From Sediminibacterium sp. (lineage in GTDB: Bacteria; Bacteroidota; Bacteroidia; Chitinophagales; Chitinophagaceae): 24,310 bases of DNA. The stretch lies in the NCBI GenBank assembly GCA_017987615.1, contig JAGNTI010000004.1:1-24310 (forward strand), written 5' to 3'. The position numbers and the translations under genes are program-made. The notes beneath the pieces were generated by a model. The model saw only the letters and a program-made list of their open reading frames with translations, was not told where the DNA came from and did not search any database. Every line of letters starts with the position of its first letter. Within the stretch, counting starts at the first letter, position 1. Below, in pieces: positions 23,331-24,310 of the stretch.

Positions 23331-23343
23331 TTGTCTAAGACAA
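23331..23343. promoter_or_regulatory. Perfect inverted repeat between two divergent promoters
   Basis: TTGTCT-A-AGACAA is a 13-bp perfect palindrome (6-bp arms, one central base) in the middle of the 148-base region between actA and the purN fusion gene. It lies about 55 bases upstream of each predicted transcription start, a typical site for a dimeric regulator. No binding protein can be named. Confidence 0.4.
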
Positions 23344-23377
23344 GATTGACTTTCAAGTATTTGTCGGCTTTTTTATG

Positions 23378-23385
23378 CAATTTTG
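23378..23385 (+). promoter_or_regulatory. -7-like element close to the start codon of the purN fusion gene
   Basis: CAATTTTG has one mismatch to TAnnTTTG; its last base is five bases before the ATG at 23390. TTG at 23361-23363 lies 14 bases upstream. The arrangement parallels that before trmB and implies a leaderless or near-leaderless transcript. Confidence 0.4.
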
Positions 23386-23389
23386 ACCC

Positions 23390-24283
23390 ATGTTTAAGCG
23401 ATTGAAGGAAAAATGGAAATTAAGTTGGACTTCTTTTGTACTTGTTTTTAGCACTTTTGCCATTGGTGGGAGTAGCTGCGGGTACCTAGGCAGAAAGCTT
23501 TTGAGCCTTACTGGGCTTGAATCTGGCTTGTTTTATTACACATTATATATTGTTTTAATGTGCTTATTATGGCCCCTTTGTGTCATCGTTATTAGCATCC
23601 CCCTCGGACAATTTGGATTTTTTAGAAACTACCTCCGAAAAATGAGTCAAACCATTTTTGGGGTGTCTAGCAAGGCCCCAAAACCTCAAAATGGGAGTTT
23701 TAGCATCAAAAAACGCAATTTGGCCCTATTTGCCTCAGGCGCTGGCTCCAATGCCCAAAAAATTATAGAACACTTTAAGGGTCACCCATCCATTCGGGTA
23801 TCACTTATCGTTTGCAATAAGCCAGGTGCAGGGGTTTTACAAATCGCCGCTGACAATGATGTGCCAGTGCTTATGATAGAAAAGAAAGATTTTGACCACG
23901 GTAACACGTACGTGAAAGAACTTTCTAAATATGAAATTGATTTTATCATACTCGCAGGATTTTTATGGAAAATGCCGGAAGCCTTTTTAAACGCATTTCC
24001 AAGACACATGATTAATATTCACCCTTCACTACTTCCTAAATTTGGTGGCAAAGGCATGTACGGTTCCCGCGTGCACGAAGCAGTGATTGCCGCTAATGAA
24101 AAAGAATCAGGTATTACAGTTCATTATGTGAATGCACATTACGACGAAGGCGAACATTTATTTCAAGCTACTTGCACAGTTGATGCAACTGATACACCCG
24201 ACACACTCGCAACTAAAGTACACGCACTAGAACATTTGCATTTTGCTCGCGTGATAGAAGATGTAATCGAAGGAAGATTATAA
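23390..24283 (+). CDS. purN: Fusion: two-helix membrane domain (DUF6787-like) plus phosphoribosylglycinamide formyltransferase PurN
   Basis: A 297-residue protein. Residues 109-297 are a complete PurN, which transfers the formyl group of 10-formyl-tetrahydrofolate to glycinamide ribonucleotide in purine synthesis: SGAGSNAQKI (116-125), substrate/folate loop ILAGFLWKMP (187-196), catalytic MINIHPSLLPKFGGKGMYG (207-225, with N209 and H211), and HYVNAHYDEGEHLFQ (245-259) with D252. The first 108 residues are not part of PurN: KEKWKLSW, a hydrophobic segment (14-30), a second segment (48-72), then PLGQFGFFRNYLRKM. They resemble the stand-alone Bacteroidota small membrane family I recall as DUF6787. 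The frame is open through the junction, so a membrane-tethered PurN is predicted. A downstream internal start (M85) exists but is not favoured by a visible signal. Confidence 0.87.
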   Translation: MFKRLKEKWKLSWTSFVLVFSTFAIGGSSCGYLGRKLLSLTGLESGLFYYTLYIVLMCLLWPLCVIVISIPLGQFGFFRNYLRKMSQTIFGVSSKAPKPQNGSFSIKKRNLALFASGAGSNAQKIIEHFKGHPSIRVSLIVCNKPGAGVLQIAADNDVPVLMIEKKDFDHGNTYVKELSKYEIDFIILAGFLWKMPEAFLNAFPRHMINIHPSLLPKFGGKGMYGSRVHEAVIAANEKESGITVHYVNAHYDEGEHLFQATCTVDATDTPDTLATKVHALEHLHFARVIEDVIEGRL

Positions 24284-24310
24284 TTTTTGGTTGTTGCGAT
24301 TTGTTGTTGC

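Overview
The window (about 24 kb, AT-rich) comes from a member of the Bacteroidota, most likely a Chitinophagales or Sphingobacteriales-type aerobe. The main evidence is a complete Alternative Complex III locus (actA to actF) running directly into a cytochrome c oxidase locus in the order typical of that phylum, TAnnTTTG-type -7 promoter elements, very few purine-rich ribosome binding sites, and phylum-typical families such as split HipA modules and short DUF genes.

Left part (1-4000): the 3' end of a DppC/OppC-type ABC permease converges on an Lrp/AsnC regulator. The only gene-free stretch longer than 300 bases (828-1231) follows. Its first 150 bases are AT-rich leader without a recognisable gene. 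It then holds a peculiar RNA at 978-1141 with a full tRNA core (acceptor, D arm, anticodon arm, T arm) but about 92 bases between anticodon stem and T arm, a strong bidirectional terminator, and a tandem 12-bp repeat. Next to it on the minus strand is a three-gene kinase toxin-antitoxin module of the HipBST layout (hipB, hipS, hipT) with a 14+14 bp perfect inverted repeat upstream of hipB, then a secreted SGNH hydrolase.

Middle (4000-7650): a GMC-type FAD oxidoreductase and an exported CAP-domain protein overlap by one base on the minus strand. Divergent from them is a tight plus-strand cluster of trmB (tRNA m7G46 methyltransferase), a tiny Cys-rich DUF5522-type protein with a GTG start, and an alkyltransferase-like protein lacking the acceptor cysteine.

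Right part (7653-23241, minus strand): one long respiratory locus. In transcription order it is actA, actB, actC, actD, actE, actF, oxidase subunit II, subunit I, ctaB (heme O synthase), two subunit III-family genes, subunit IV, an intrinsic terminator, SCO, and a DUF420 membrane protein. ACIII oxidises menaquinol and passes electrons through its c-type hemes to the CuA site of the oxidase; ctaB and SCO supply heme and copper. A promoter -7 element lies upstream of actA, and an identical 10-mer upstream of the larger subunit III gene suggests an internal promoter.

Right end (23390-24283, plus strand): a purN gene (phosphoribosylglycinamide formyltransferase) fused to an N-terminal two-helix membrane domain resembling the small Bacteroidota family DUF6787. 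Most promising for follow-up are the tRNA-like RNA, the HipBST module with its operator, the membrane-domain/PurN fusion, the EF-hand loop in the DUF420 protein, and the hexaheme ActA architecture.
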